DNA from: Clitopilus passeckerianus
Taxonomy: Eukaryota; Basidiomycota; Agaricomycetes; Agaricales; Entolomataceae
Assembly: GCA_944990035.1 (NCBI GenBank)
Contig: CALYLX010000115.1
Span: 496,001-560,000 of the forward strand
Direction of reading: 5' to 3'
Length of the DNA stretch: 64,000 nt
Shown: piece by piece, positions 1 through 12,109 of the stretch
Position numbering within the stretch: the first letter of the stretch is position 1
Layout: each line of letters starts with the position of its first letter
Notes under the pieces: model-generated
What the model saw: the letters and a program-made list of their open reading frames with translations, nothing else
What the model was told of the DNA's origin: nothing
Database searches by the model: none
Program-made: the position numbers and the translations under genes

Positions 1-312
1 ACAGAAATCATAGTCGCATGACAATGAGAGAAGTCCAGGTTCGTGATCCCGAGACTGGGAACGACGAGGCCAAGGTTCACATGACACGGGGAGGGTTCTC
101 TGTCTGCTCCACATCTGTCGATGATACATGGGTGCGGCCTATTCTTCCCGCTTCGAGGTCATTCTCGGCAGCGACGCTTACTTTTGAATTAACGATGGGC
201 TATTTAAGCAGGTCAACATGACCTTTTACCCTTCAATTCTTCGAGCCACATCGAGCTTCACACTTGGGGCCAACCAAAGCTTTACTTTTCATCACTCCGA
301 CTCTTCCCTGAT
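1..312. other. 5' flank of the cerato-platanin gene
   Basis: No convincing gene. A TATA-like tatttaag lies at 201-208, about 105 bp before the ATG at 313, and a C/T-rich stretch precedes the start, as in many basidiomycete promoters. Confidence 0.4.
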
Positions 313-747
313 ATGAAGCTCACCTCCGTCCTCGCCACTCTGGCCCTCATTGCCGCCCCTACCCTCGGCGAGTCATTGGCGTATGACACCGTCTACGATA
401 AGGCATCCGGATCCCTCACCACCGTCGCCTGCTCAGATGGCGAACACGGCCTCCTCACACGGGGATTCAAAACCTTCGGAGATCTACCCACCTTCCCCCG
501 TATCGGTTCTGCAGGCGTTATTGCAGACTGGAACTCGCCTAACTGTGGTACATGCTGGCAGCTCACCTGGAAGGATGGACAAGGCAAGCAACATACGGAG
601 ATTATGACTGCCATTGATGCCACCGATCCCGGCGAATTTGTAACCTCCCTTTCGGCATTGAATACCTTGACTAATGGGCAGGGAGAGAACTTGGGGAGAG
701 TCAATGTCTCCGCTAAACAGCTCGAAGCTTCAAAGTGTGGACTGTAA
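313..747 (+). CDS. cerato-platanin family secreted protein
   Basis: Single-exon, 144-residue small secreted protein. Residues 1-19 form a signal peptide with a hydrophobic core. The mature part shows cerato-platanin signatures in order: YDTVYDKASGSLTTVACSDG, GLLTRGFKTFGDLPTFP, WNSPNCGTCW and a C-terminal KCGL. Four cysteines (VAC, NCGTC, KCGL) fit the two disulphides of the family, and the length is normal for an intact member. Cerato-platanins are expansin-like, non-enzymatic proteins of the fungal wall and medium that bind chitin oligomers and can act as elicitors. The gene sits outside the terpene cluster and no link to it is visible. The ATG at 313 is chosen because it starts the signal peptide. 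Confidence 0.93.
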   Translation: MKLTSVLATLALIAAPTLGESLAYDTVYDKASGSLTTVACSDGEHGLLTRGFKTFGDLPTFPRIGSAGVIADWNSPNCGTCWQLTWKDGQGKQHTEIMTAIDATDPGEFVTSLSALNTLTNGQGENLGRVNVSAKQLEASKCGL

Positions 748-1187
748 TAGTAAGAAACAGTGAATCCAGGTTCGGTTGTTTAGACATTTATTGAGTTATT
801 TATTCCCTAGGCCGCACTATTGGACAATGGTCCCTTCAATTCCACCATTCGGGGGATATTTCTTTCTTTATCATGTATCACGGACACCACTCGACACCAT
901 TTGGATATGAAGCATGTGCAATGCTTGTCATGTGAATGACTTGGGCTTTACTAAATTATCCTGTCATTTCTATCAAAATCAGTGTTATACTTGACTTGAG
1001 TGCTATCAGCGTGTGAAACAGACTAATGAGTAGGAAATATGTGAGACGGAGGCTTTGACGCTTTATATTTAATCAGACGAGCGAGCGCTTGATGATTGGC
1101 GCCGATTTACAGGAGAGGCATGGTGCATGATGTAAGCGCTCGACAAAATCAACAGCCTTTCATGAAGCCAACTACCATCCCCACGTC
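748..1187. other. intergenic, nothing recognised
   Basis: AT-rich spacer between the cerato-platanin gene and the F-box gene. I see no coding pattern, repeat or RNA gene. Confidence 0.5.
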
Positions 1188-2574
1188 ATGACCAACATCT
1201 CCGACCTTCCAGACGATGTACTTCTTACATTATTCCTCAATAATTTCCAATATTCAGCGATGTTCAGCCCTGCTTTAGCCATGGGACTATTTTCGCCATG
1301 GTCTCGCGTTTTGAGCCACAAGAAATCGATTGTGCTGGTTTGCAAACGCTGGAATGCCCTTGGGACGCCTTTCCTATATCGAGATATTGTTCTCAGGCGT
1401 TATGGAGAGTTCACGCTACTGCTTCAGACCCTTATCTCGACTTTCCTGGGATCTAGCACCAGAAGCTTCGTACTGGCCAATTCCTTCCATGTTCCCGGCC
1501 ATGAAGTCCAGTTGTTTCAAAGGAACTTGGCCGTATTGCTCAATCTCCTCCCCCGGCTTTCCAACCTCAGCCTTCAACCAATAATTCCAGACAAAATTCG
1601 GTTGGACGAACCTGTTAACCTTTCCTCAATTACAACGATTCAACTTGGAGAGAACTTCCCAATAAGCTACTTCTGCCCGTTAATCAGGAGATACTCAACA
1701 CAGTTGAGATGCATTTCATGCACCATCGCTGCATATAGCTCCATACCCGGATTTCAACTCCCAAAACTTGAAGAATTACACGTAATATTGGAACGCTCTC
1801 GGCGTGGCGAAACTATTGTCTCTGCTGGAGACACCCTCCACCATATCCTCCCAATGATATGGTCAATGCCGGCTCTTCGTTCCCTTTTTATCAAGGTGGG
1901 ATATCCAGATACCCAGAACAGATGGCTACCTCATCTAGAGAGATTCTGTCATAACTACGGGGCAAACCTCCAATTTCTCGACATCCGACGCCAGTGGCGG
2001 GACAGATTAAAAGGGGCCCCGTATCCAGTCAGTCGGGTGCTTCGGAAGTGTCCCAATTTGAGGGACCTTTCCGTCGATTTTTGCGTCGACAAGAGTACAG
2101 CTATGGATGAGAATTTACCATCCCTCAAGATGCTCGAAGTTTTCGTGCACCCTTCCGTACACAGAGGGAGGACAGAAGATTCGGAATTCGACACATCCAA
2201 ACACCACGCGTCATTTCCGGGTTTGGAGACCATCCGGTACATATGCCTTCAAAGTGAAAACCTCATCATACCGCCTATTCTTGAAAACGTCGACACCGTT
2301 GACGTCTTACGAGATGCATTGAGCTGGTTCCCTTCAAAACAATGCGCCTTGGGGGGGATTCAAGAACCAGACAGATTCCCAGCATGGTCAGGATATTCGG
2401 GTTTACTTTTTTGAGGAGAGGGTCTTGGACAACGCGTCCGCATATGACAGATTCGAAGATGATTATTCAGATGCTGATGACGAATTATTTGTCCCTTTGC
2501 CAGACGATGAGGAAACGGATAGCTCAATGAGTTCTGATGAGGAATTTTGGAATAATGCAGATGGGATATGGTAA
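1188..2574 (+). CDS. F-box protein with a frame break at a G7 run
   Basis: The N-terminus reads as an F-box: SDLPDDVLLTLFLN, then a conserved VCKRWNALGTPFLYRDIVL, followed by about 340 residues with a weak leucine-rich pattern. F-box proteins recruit substrates to SCF ubiquitin ligases and are strongly expanded in agaricomycetes. No introns are seen. The frame entered at 1188 stops at 2412-2414. In the next frame, from the G7 run at 2351-2357, coding continues without a break through an acidic Asp/Glu/Ser-rich tail to a TAA at 2572-2574. Removing one G would join the two parts into about 460 residues. This is either a homopolymer sequencing error or a real frameshift that costs the acidic tail. 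Confidence 0.68.
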
Positions 2575-3592
2575 ATTTATTGTAGGATCTACAATCACAT
2601 GATTAGTCTACACCGTAATTTTTTACGAAGAGCTCCGTGGAAGTGGTTTCGGAAATACAGGAATGTCAAGACTGTAAACTTGCGAGAAGGACGGGGGCTT
2701 CTATATTCAGGCTGTAACCGCATGCAATGCAGTTTAGCGATGCAGGTGCTTCATATCCTCCTGAACAATATTTGGCCAAGCCTTTCAAAAGCCATCTTTT
2801 CCTATGCTGAATTTGTGCTTCCGCATGTAGCCTACAAAACTAAAATGGAAGTTTGTTCCCAGGGATGTTCCCACCTTCCGTCATTTACTGTCAATGAACA
2901 TCTTGACATAACAACCACCAGCTGGGCTTACAGGAAAAATTGTGACACGTACGCCTGCTGTAGGTGGTGCTTTGCTCCTCTACGCCAGAATTGAATTGAA
3001 ATTGACAATAATCTAGGGAATTTCCAATTCGACAAACGAGTTCAGCAGTTGAACAAGCTGCAAAACAGGCAATGTGGCTTGAATTTTGCCCTCGACATGC
3101 CAAGGTATATTGGCGTCAGGGCAGAATAGATAGAAGTTTAAGCTCTAAACGAGATTGACACCATGCGGCCCACCCTCCACTTCAGGCCGGTTCATGTAAT
3201 GGCAACACCGAGTTGACCTCCGAGCAGTTCGTAGGCTCAATCCACTTGAGCTAGTTCGTCGATCGACTGAGCCAGGACGACATACATTCTGTGATTGCAT
3301 CCGAGTCACAAGCGCTGCCAGCGTCTCCTACGTGGAAAAACTGCGGATGGCGCATGACAGCCACTGCCTCCTCTGGTCGTATCACGCTAGCCTGCGTGAC
3401 GTGCATTGTTATCGGGTGGCAATAAGTCTGATAACGATCCCGAATGGGATCTTGGCTAGGTGGACTGTCATGCCTCATATGCATGCCAACTTTACCCAAT
3501 TGGTGCTTACAGATATATCTGTGTTCGCACACTCCACCTCGCATTGTCCACGACCTCCACCTTGACATTCTTCGAGACTCTTCCCAACATCT
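2575..3592. other. intergenic region upstream of p450-3
   Basis: About 1 kb with only short, unrelated open frames and no recognised domain. It should hold the promoter of the P450 gene starting at 3593. I could not pick out a convincing TATA box or operator. Confidence 0.4.
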
Positions 3593-5699
3593 ATGGCTCC
3601 GTCAACGGAACGTGCTCTACCAGTCCTTGTAATATGGACTGCTATAGGCTTGGCCTACTGGATAGACTCTCAGAAGAAGAAAAAGCAGCACCTGCCGCCT
3701 GGGCCAAAGAAACTTCCAATTATCGGCAACGTGATGGACCTACCGGCGAAGGTCGAATGGGAAACTTATGCTCGCTGGGGTAAAGAGTACAGTACGTCGA
3801 CTCTATGTTAGAATGACGCCCGTAGACTCATTGAAGCCTTCTGAAAATAGACTCTGATATCATACATGTTAGCGCCATGGGAACCTCGATCGTAATACTG
3901 AATTCTGCCAACGCCGCCAATGACTTGTTGCTGAAGAGGTCGGCGATCTACTCGAGCAGGTATGGTTTCAGCACGGTATTGCCAATGTCTACCTGACACG
4001 CTCTATAGACCACACAGCACGATGCACCACGAACTGTAAGTATGCTGTTCGCTACAAATTAGCACTGAAGATTCACATCACGTTACCAGGTCAGGCTGGG
4101 GCTTTACGTGGGCCTTAATGCCTTATGGCGAGTCATGGCGGGCTGGTCGTAGAAGCTTCACCAAGCACTTCAACTCTTCAAATCCCGGTATAAACCAACC
4201 TCGTGAGTTGCGATATGTGAAACGGTTCCTCAAGCAGCTTTACGAGAAGCCCGACGACGTTCTCGATCATGTACGGAAGTATGTTTTTCGACAGGTCTTT
4301 CGATGAGCCATAAACCTCATTTCTTTGACAGCTTGGTCGGCTCTACAACGCTTTCAATGACCTATGGGCTCGAGACTGAACCTTACAACGATCCCTATGT
4401 TGACCTGGTAGAGAAAGCTGTCCTTGCAGCGTCTGAGATTATGACATCTGGCGCCTTTCTTGTTGACATCATCCCTGCCATGAAACACATTCCTCCATGG
4501 GTCCCAGGGACTATCTTCCATCAAAAGGCCGCCTTAATGCGAGGTCATGCGTACTATGTTCGTGAACAGCCATTCAAAGTTGCCCAGGATATGATTGTAA
4601 GCAACCTTGCCCAACTTTGTCCATTCCCTTGCCTAATTCATTCGTACTTAGAAAACTGGTGACTATGAGCCCTCCTTTGTATCCGACGCTCTTCGAGATC
4701 TTGAGAACTCGGAAAACCAGGAGGAAGATTTAGAGCACCTCAAGGATGTTGCTGGTCAAGTCTACATTGGTATATCATGCCTTTCTCTTCGGTCGTGGAT
4801 GCCTCTAATTGTTGACTGTTTAGCTGGTGCTGATACGACTGCATCCGCCTTGGGCACCTTCTTCCTCGCCATGGTCTGTTTCCCCGAAGTACAGAAAAAA
4901 GCACAACGAGAATTGGATAGTGTTCTCAATGGAAGGATGCCCGAGCACGTCGACTTCCCATCTTTCCCATACCTCAACGCTGTGATCAAAGAAGTCTACC
5001 GGTGTGTTATTTATGCGTCGAGCGCGGGGTTTAGGTCGGCTGACGTTCGTGATGCAGCTGGAGACCTGTGACTCCTATGGGCGTACCTCATCAAACCATC
5101 TCAGATGACGTTTACAGGGACTACCACATCCCTAAGGGATCCATCGTGTTCGCCAACCAATGGTATGTTTGCGTTCTTGACTTCCGTATTCCAATCTTGA
5201 CTTGTCTTAAGGGCAATGTCCAACGACGAGACCGATTACCCCCAGCCGGACGAATTCCAGCCTGAGCGATACTTGACCGAAGATGGCAAGCCTAATAAGG
5301 CGGTTAGAGACCCCTTTGATATTGCGTTCGGCTTCGGTAGAAGGTCAGCAACTATTCATTGAGCTGCGCCGAGGATACTGACCTCGCCTTTTAGAATTTG
5401 CGCTGGTCGTTACCTTGCTCATTCCACCATCACCTTGGCTGCAGCCTCTGTTCTGTCGCTATTTGATCTCTTAAAAGCAGTTGACGAAAATGGCAAGGAA
5501 ATCGAGCCTACTAGAGAGTATCATCAGGCTATGATTTCGTGAGTGATTTAATTCGCTGCTGAACATCCGGCCCTGGCTAAACGCCGTCTGCAGACGTCCA
5601 CTTGATTTCCCGTGTCGTATCAAGCCAAGGAGCAAGGAAGCCGAGGAGGTTATCCGTGCTTGCCCGTTAACGTTCACCAAGCCAACTCTTGGTGTCTAG
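3593..5699 (+). CDS. Pl-p450-3: cytochrome P450, pleuromutilin P450-3 type
   Basis: Eleven exons join in frame: 3593-3791, 3851-3959, 4009-4035, 4090-4278, 4332-4596, 4652-4769, 4824-5001, 5058-5162, 5212-5343, 5395-5538 and 5594-5699, giving 523 residues, normal for a microsomal P450. An N-terminal membrane anchor is followed by a proline hinge (PPGPKKLPIIGN). The I-helix is AGADTT, the ExxR helix EVYR, and the haem loop FGFGRRICAGRY with Cys443 as iron ligand. In the known pathway P450-3 hydroxylates the acetyl group of 14-O-acetylmutilin in the last step to pleuromutilin; that role is inferred from position and family. It is the first gene of the cluster, on the plus strand, and ends tail-to-tail with atf, 250 bp away. 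Confidence 0.93.
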
Positions 5700-5949
5700 A
5701 CACACATGTTTACATCTTCGAACGTGTATATCAGAATGGAATCTCTTGTATTCGTTGAACACGCGTTTGATCAGAAAATCTGAGATAACGACTTCAAGGT
5801 TCAATCTCCAACCTCCGCATGTAGTGAGGATAATACCTTCAGCGAAGATGGTCTTGTCTCGCCATGGCCTTATTCAGTCTCGGGAACCTATGCGTTCAAG
5901 TTAAGAGTTTATTTACAAACATCGAATGAAAGACAGCTAATGGGCGTGC

Positions 5950-7250
5950 CTACTGTACTACACGAGGAGGATTCCATTCTCCCCGGTACAGACCAAGAAT
6001 GACACTACTGTCCAACGACATCGAAGCCTTGCCCCTTCCTGAGACAGTCGCCCCCAGCCAATTCGGACAGCTATAGACGAACCATGCGACAGTCCAAAGA
6101 TGTCCAAGGGCCTTCCAGTACCAGGCCGGTTTAATACCGAGCTTCCTTCCGACCCAGAGAACCCCATCCTCCATCTGTATGATCGCCGCTTGGACGCAGA
6201 AGAACTCCATAGTCCCGGCCTTGTGCCAATCTGCGTGAACCTTGAAATCCCCAATCGCATGCAAAACTCCCGAGAGGAAGAATGCGGTGTACAGTTGTAC
6301 GTAAAGCACCGGGTTAGAGCCAGACTTCAAGCCCAGCATCTTCGTCGAAAGATGTTTTCCTGGGGCTGATAGGCACTTATTAGGTTTAGGTCAGAGAGGG
6401 TGATGATGATTGAACAGAAGAAGCTTACTCTGCGAACTAATTGATGCCAGGACCGACTTTTCATTGATATGAGATAAGGTTTACCCAGGAATAGATTAGA
6501 TGGACTTACCCCCAGAACCGCCTAACGGTATAAGCATCTCTCCAGCGGCCAAACACGGGGACCCAGTCCTATCAGTAGCTCTAATCAGACCCTAGACCTT
6601 TCAGTCTGGCGCAGTTGACAATTACACACCTGTGGTTCTGAGTAGCCCGAGAGAACTTGCATGACACTCAATGCCGTAAGAAGAATTGATACTTGGTTTG
6701 TCGTGAACAGGAGCCATGCGGCAATATCTGCACACCGCCAGATCAAAGGGCGAGAAGCAAGAGGTTCGATGAATGCGACTGGGCTTCGGCTATACAGCGA
6801 GACCAGATCACAAATAAGGTAATGCCGAAAACCTGTGACGAGTTGCTGGAGGAGAAATGAAAGGCGTGAAGTCTTTGGGGTGAACCTGTGGACGAAAATC
6901 TTCGGCTCCCAATTCCAGCCAACGCCACGCCGACTTTGCACCAGCCATGTCGCCCACTTGATGCGTTCAAGCAACGAGGCTTGCTCGACACCTTTCTGGT
7001 TGCGGAATTGCAATTCTCTCTGGACGTCCGTCAAGAGAATATAATCCGTGGCCGTGAGGGTAATAACGAAGAGGTTGTTGGCAATGTCATAATCCAAGGT
7101 CGAATCGCCGGTCGTGGTCATGGTGAGGTAGGTGTTAAGCCCAACAATAATAACCCAGAGAACCCATCGTCCTCTAGCAGGCCGAATGGCACAAGAGAGT
7201 ACCAATAGAATGAAAGATAGAACCAGAAGTTCCGGCGAGAAGGGCTTCAT
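5950..7250 (-). CDS. Pl-atf: wax-synthase-like O-acetyltransferase, pleuromutilin ATF type
   Basis: Four exons on the minus strand (7250-6630, 6568-6510, 6456-6429, 6375-5950) give 377 residues. Hydrophobic segments run throughout, as in the membrane-bound wax synthase/MBOAT-like family. The family signature crosses two junctions: exon 2 ends in RRFWG and the 28-nt exon 3 supplies RSWHQLVRR. A conserved LSGVLHAIGDF in exon 4 holds the likely catalytic histidine. An in-frame ATG lies 36 codons upstream at 7358, but the one at 7250 starts right at the first membrane segment and gives the family length. The enzyme is expected to acetylate the C-14 hydroxyl of mutilin using acetyl-CoA at the ER. 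It follows cyc on the same strand, with an 868-bp spacer. Confidence 0.9.
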
Positions 7251-8118
7251 GCTGGTATCAGTCCAAGGAAGACGGCCTCGCTGGGGAGGATCCTTGTCGG
7301 TGTCGCGGCATTCTTCAAGCAGATCCTCACTTTTGAGACCGCTCCGAGCGGAAAACACGAGTCAAGGCCAAAGATGATAAGATATTACAATGCAACACTC
7401 TTGGTACAGTTCTGTCACCGAGCATGTGGTGCACCAGGTTGATACGGTGGCCACGGTAAAACAACGGGAAAACCGGCGACCGATACCACCAGGGGTTTCC
7501 ATTCGGCGTGGACAAGAGATTGTATTACGACCCGAAGTCGCCACCTTTCGTCTTAGCTGTCAGTTTCTGTCCAGATTGCTCCTCATGGCAAATCGCTAGT
7601 CCCAGCCTCTTTGAATCCACACCGCCGGCCCGGAGCTATGTATTAACCTGGTTCAAGTCTGTTTCGAACCAGCAATGGAGCAAGTCCAGCTTCTGTGTAA
7701 GGCACTGATGAATGTCAATCTCCAACCTGTCGATCTTCGAAGCTCGATCAGGATTACCGCCAATCAGTATTGTTACAAAGATAGCACACGTCCAGGTCCA
7801 TCGCGGGTAAATTTTAATTTCCCCTCGACCGTGGGTCTTTGCGTGAGCCATTCTGCGGGTACGGCACCCAAGTCCAAAGAAAACCTCATACCGAGACTGA
7901 TAGAGATCCAACGAACGGAGATACTGTTCTTGGGCCTGCGTCATACATGGAAGACAGGAGTGTTTCCTTTTCATTAAATGTCAAACCAATAGCTGTGTTG
8001 AACCAAGTCGATTTCTTTTCCGAGCTTGAGAACTTGAAGTATGAAATAAAAATATATTTGCATCTATCAGAAAGGCGATATCTTAGAGCTACGTGTATAG
8101 TCTACCGAACTAGCGATA
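7251..8118. promoter_or_regulatory. spacer between cyc 3' end and atf start
   Basis: 868 bp holding the 3' flank of cyc and the presumed atf promoter. Overlapping short frames on both strands show no domain and look like chance. No repeat or RNA gene is visible. Confidence 0.4.
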
Positions 8119-11100
8119 TCAATGGTGGATTCCATTGCTCCCATTTGCTGTGACCTTGGTCCCATTTGTCGATGACCCATTGATTTTCTTGACCCCATTG
8201 GTACCTTTGGACACCTCCTGGTTGGCGTTGCTGATATCTGCACGAGTGAGACGACCGAGGTCATCATAGAGGGCCGTGTGCAGGTAGGTGACGCGGATTA
8301 TATTGATATAATCCCGTGCGCGTTTGGCCCCGACATGTGGAGTGAGTTGCTGGACCAAGTACTCGAAACCATCGTCGGTAGCCTTGCGTTCGAATTTGGT
8401 CAATTCAAGCAGAGCAGCTTCACGAGCCTTCTCTGTATCGGTACCAGACTTTGGTCCGGTGAATTCGGAGAACATGATGGAGTTGAGATTGACTTCGTTG
8501 AAGTCGCGGGAGATACTGTGAAGGTCGTTGGCGAGCCTTGAGAATGTACCAAAGTGCATGACGCAGTCGTTGAACAAGTACTTCAGGACTGGGGAGGGGA
8601 AAACGTCCACCAAATCGCGAGAGCCTCGTTCTTCATTGATCTGATGACCAAGAAGACAAAGGGCGAAGACGAGGGCGATGGTCCCAGCGACGTTATCAGC
8701 GCCAACGACATGTGTCCAGCGATAGTGAGAGGTTCCGATGCGCTCCTTGTCGAGTCCACGTTCACGAAGGAGAATGTTTTCTTCGCACTGAGCAATACCT
8801 GCCAGGAAATAGTGCTCAATTTCGGAGCGGAGGAGACCCTTATCGTTATCGCTGGCGAGCTGCGCACGAGGATGGTTCAACAGGGAATAGGCAAAGCGCT
8901 CAATGACCTCGATGTGCGTAGGCATCCGGTCATCCGGGACCTCGCTGAGGGTCGAGAACGACTTCGGATCCGCGAATAGGTCGCGGATCTTCTTCTTGAG
9001 ATCGTCTAAGTCCTCATTGGTGGCCTTGATGAGGGTCATATCGAGGTAGTCGTCGGTGTTGTAAAGACCGCGGATGAGAACGAGCACGTCCAGCATCCCT
9101 TGTGAACTGATAGGAGTGCCTTCCAAGCTACTTGGAGCGATGGTCATGTATGGCAAGAACTCGAACCATTTGCCCGCCGCTCCCTTCTCTACCTTGGCGA
9201 ACGTGGACGATGGAACACGGTTAAGCTCGGGGCCCATGAGAGTGGCCTCAATGCCCCACGTAAGCTTGCGCCATTCAGGAGCAGGCTTGAACATGTCAAG
9301 ACGCCCGAAGAACTTAGAGAGTTCCTTTGGCAAGGTTTGCGAGATAGCAGGAAGAGTGCTGATGGAAGATGGATCGAAGCGGGGGATGGGTACGTTGAGA
9401 GCAGAAACAAGGTAGGCATCGCGGAATGACTCGACGCTGTATGTAACCTTGTCAATCCAGACACGGTCCTCCGGTTTGGCAGCAGGGCGGGCGTAGAAGA
9501 TGGGGGTGAGGTATGCCTTCGCGGATTCAATGACTTTGTACAGGTGGTCGCGGATGAGGTCGCAAGTGGGAAGAGAAGCGACGTTGGCGAGTGTAATGAG
9601 AGCGTATGAGGTTTCTTCAGCGCATCCCCAAGAGCCATCGGGCTTCTGGCTCTGGAGAATACGACTGATCATCGTGAAGCAGGCGATGGACACCCTAGAC
9701 AGGAGCTCCTCGGATATGGATTTAAGGTTGCCCTTTCCGTGCTCGAAAAGGAGACGGACAAGCGCCTGTGAGGACAGCATGGAGGAGTACCATTCTGATA
9801 CATTCTGAAAGGATAGTTTAGTTGACAGTCAGATCAACTGATAAGGTATGGCTTACCCATTTGTCTTTGACGACACCTGCTGATGTCCACCAGACATCGG
9901 CGACATAAGTGGCGATCTTGACGATTTGGGATTCGTACTTGTTGACATCAGGGGCGTGGAGGAGCGACATAAGGCAGTTGGAGTTGACGGTCACGCTTGC
10001 GTTCCTTTCGAAGGAGTAGCAACGGAAGTAGGTAGGTGCCTCAAACTCTGTAACGAATTCGTCATGGGAGTATGGGTGGTTGAGAACTTGTAAGAGCATC
10101 AGGGTTTTCGAGCTCATGTCAGCGTCGTGAGTGGTTCCGGGAACTATCCAGGTCGTTCATTAGCCATGATACGTCAAAATGCTCGAAGAAGGACTGACCA
10201 AAGCCTAAGACACCTTTTCCTGCCACAAGGAATTCACGTAATTTGAGGGCAATGCGATCCAAGCATTCCGGATCCATTTGTGCAAATTCGAGGTTGTTGT
10301 CATAAAGGGAGCTGAGGGACTGGAAACCAGGTAGTTAGTACTGAGTTAGTAAATAAATAATGAGAGAACATACCCATACGATCTCGAAGAAGGTCATCGG
10401 CCAGAGATTAGGAACAACATCTCGGCCATGGGGTGCGTAGACCTCGATAACGTGGCGAAGGTAATCTTCCGCTCGGTCATCCCACTTAGTGGCCTTCATG
10501 AGGTACGCAGCGGTGGTGGATGGCGTAGCCATGAAGTTACCATCACGTAGGAGATGAGGCATGCGATCGAAGTCGCAGACACCGACGAATGCCTCCATGC
10601 AGTGAAGCAAAGAGCTGTTCTTGGCGTAGATAGCCTCCCAGTTAAGCTTCGCCAGCTTTCCGGCGTACATGTTGTACAGGAGGTCATGATGGGGGAAGGT
10701 GAAGGATACGCCAAAGGCGTCGAGTTGTTTGAGGAGGCAGGGTACGATCATCTCGTACGCGACACGCTCAGTCTCCATGATGTCCCAGCGCTTTAGGGCA
10801 TCGTCGAGATAATTTTGAGCGGCTCTGGCACGGGCAGGTATGTCGGGTTTTGAGGCGTTGCTCTCGTGCATCTTGAGAGCGACAAGGCAGGCCAGAGTAT
10901 TGACGATGGAGTCAATGAGGGATCCATCCCCTGACCAACTGCCGTCAGCCTCCTGGTGCTCGTAGATGTAGGTGAAGGTCTCTGGGAAGACGAAGACTTG
11001 TTTGCCGTCGATCTCACGGGAGACCATGGCTACCCAAGCAGTGTCGTAGATAGTCGGATTCGCGGTGCCAATACCCCTAGAACCTGGCGTATTGAGCGCA

Positions 11101-11159
11101 GACTCGAGAGTCTGCATGAGGGTTCGGGCGCGTGCATGAAGATCTTCAGATAGACCCAT
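8119..11159 (-). CDS. Pl-cyc: bifunctional diterpene cyclase, pleuromutilin CYC type
   Basis: Four exons (11159-10374, 10319-10199, 10143-9857, 9804-8119) give 959 residues, the size of fungal fused CPS/KS-type cyclases. The N-terminal part has YDTAW (38-42) and a QW-like QEADGSW. The class II site is the DADM motif with Asp311, replacing the usual DxDD. A second QW-like QKPDGSW is near 451. The class I site has DDYLD at 649-653 and a second metal motif NDLHSISRD near 824-832, which ends in Asp where Glu is usual. The C-terminus is a low-complexity Asn/Gly/Thr tail. The product is expected to be the 5-6-8 tricyclic premutilin made from GGPP by class II protonation, ring contraction and shifts, then class I ionisation. 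It is divergent from ggs. Confidence 0.96.
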
Positions 11160-12109
11160 AGTGAAGATGAGAGCGCAGCGAAGTAAAGGGAGTCTGGGTT
11201 GGAAAGGTGGTGAGTCTGGGTTCAAGTACTGGAACGAAGACGGGATCTTACTTTTAAGCAGTCTCTGGACTTTGCATATTGGGCAAAAGCTCCAGTCAAC
11301 CAAACCACAAGTTGTTTGGTTGAAGCTGACGTCTTGGGGTCACATCACCCGACTGGTTTGGCTCAGAGTTCAAGCTCGTTATCCGTGAAACAAGTGTCCA
11401 CTCGAAGGAGTTGGACAGGTTCTAGATGCGTACCAACATGGTTGCACCAATAATGGTTCAGCCGATATCAGAACCGACAGAAAATCCCGCAGGCATTCAA
11501 GATTCCGATGTTCCACAATTATCAGAACCCGGCTATGTCAATTGTGCGACGCGTTATGGCCAAGATTGGGCCAAGAGCTAAGGTTCCAACGAGAAGGTGT
11601 CACTGGAAGTCCAGGAAAGGCAAACGAACCCGTTCGAGAAGATTTAGGCTTGTAGAAGAACCAGCTGACTAAGCCCATCACTCTTCATTTTGGCGTACTG
11701 TGTACTCGGGGCAACCACTTTCATAGTGCCAACCATCTGCCGTCTTCACCGGCGGCCTATCTCTTAAGAAATCTAAGATTTGGAGATAATAAGTACAAGA
11801 TTCGTGCTAAGCGGTTTCTGACGACCTGGCTTAGCTCCGTGGTTCCTGGATCTTCTTTGCCTATTCCATTTTGCATCCGGACATTCGCCATATCCTCCCG
11901 ATTCTGTCAGAGCTTGGCCCCGCTCATGACCCCTCAAACACAAGGGTCTTGCGAATTGGGGCACTCTGACTACATCTGTCAACTCGATACCTTTCTAGGC
12001 TATACGCTGTTGGAACTCAGAGGATATTTCTTATTTATCTATTCACTGAGCCGAAGTGTACCAATTAGCATTGCCCACTCCTTCAGATTTACCTCCCTAA
12101 ATTCATACG
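11160..12109. promoter_or_regulatory. bidirectional promoter region between cyc and ggs
   Basis: The ATGs of the cyclase (minus) and GGPP synthase (plus) face away from each other across 950 bp with no gene between, so both core enzymes probably share control elements. A TTTTAAG stretch about 90 bp upstream of cyc could serve as its TATA-like element. I did not identify a palindromic operator with confidence. Confidence 0.6.

Noticed and set aside
2599..2994. 131-residue frame after the F-box gene
   Set aside because: No family resemblance, no intron or promoter context, and cysteine and tryptophan use looks random.
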